64,000 bases of DNA, from the NCBI GenBank assembly GCA_001769125.1, contig MEOG01000123.1:48120-112119 (forward strand), in the 5' to 3' direction. The notes under the pieces are model-generated. The model did no database searches and was not told the DNA's origin. It saw only the letters and a list, made by a program, of their open reading frames with translations. The stretch's first letter is position 1; each line of letters starts with the position of its first letter. Shown in pieces: positions 63,754 to 64,000 of the stretch. A program made the position numbers and the translations under genes. The DNA is from Bacteroidetes bacterium GWF2_35_48 (GTDB lineage: Bacteria > Bacteroidota > Bacteroidia > Bacteroidales > GWF2-35-48).

Positions 63754-63898
63754 GTGGAGGGTATAGAATAGTTGTAGCAATACATCCAAAAATCCCGAAC
63801 ATGAAAAAACGAAAAAATGAATTGAAAGATAATTTAAACAAAAGACAATGAAAATATATCCCACGCACAAAAAATTTAAAAATCCGCCCACAGCAACA

Positions 63899-63950
63899 CT
63901 TTGACGGTTGGGCATCCAACGCACAATAACAACCTACCCAACCGTCAAAG
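63899..63950. repeat. Perfect 14-bp inverted repeat near the window end
   Basis: CTTTGACGGTTGGG (63899-63912) pairs perfectly with 63937-63950 around a 24-nt loop. It lies 146 bp after the stop at 63753, in a stretch where I see no gene up to 64000. It could be a terminator stem or an end of a repeat element that continues outside the window. Confidence 0.6.
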
Positions 63951-64000
63951 TTTGCTTTTTCAGCCCTCTGGTTTGATCTAAATTGATTGCTTTGAAAAAA

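Overview
The window looks like chromosomal DNA of a Bacteroidota (Bacteroidetes) bacterium. It is AT-rich. Several secreted proteins end in type IX secretion (T9SS) sorting domains of type A or type B. There is a PorP/SprF gene. Starts lack Shine-Dalgarno sequences, and promoters fit the Bacteroidota TTG-N19/20-TAnnTTTG pattern. Genus cannot be read from this window alone.

Layout. 1-1471: N-terminal part of an ABC permease, minus strand. 1747-7373: two cell-envelope proteins, an orphan transketolase N-terminal subunit, two very AT-rich secreted proteins and a WbpG-like PP-loop amidotransferase. 7863-12457: a housekeeping row (ruvX, def, TPR lipoprotein, comEC) interrupted by a zeta-toxin-like two-gene cassette that is flanked by a 46-bp duplication of the end of ruvX. 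12464-12899: a non-coding element of nested inverted repeats. 12911-15127: a GT-C/TPR membrane protein, minus strand. 15306-42338: a surface-adhesin locus with a small secreted HMA-like protein, adhesins of 2153 and about 6310 residues (CUB, PPC, choice-of-anchor-L, Calx-beta, PKD-like and SprB repeats, CHU_C end), and the SprF partner. 42406-42601: tRNA-Gly and tRNA-Leu. 42643-52267: a defence island (type I restriction-modification with a YhcG-type nuclease and a KAP NTPase, then a broken HipA-like gene with a partner), bracketed by a perfect 18-bp direct repeat. 52323-63753: thioredoxin-like protein, TolC and HlyD efflux components, tsaB, an outer-membrane protein, a PNGase F-related T9SS cargo and a 7TM-SpoIIE phosphatase.

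How it works together. The adhesins, SprF and the T9SS cargo proteins are one functional group: T9SS exports large surface filaments of the SprB type, used in gliding or attachment, and SprF-type proteins are dedicated to SprB export. The restriction locus methylates and cuts DNA and appears to have arrived as a unit next to tRNA-Leu.

The observations I rate highest are: the 18-bp repeats bounding the defence island; the zeta cassette that duplicated the ruvX end; palindromic elements inserted in frame in hsdM and hsdR; the higher-order block duplication inside the giant adhesin; cysteine-less HMA-like domains in two secreted proteins; and the multi-branched inverted-repeat element at 12.5-12.9 kb.
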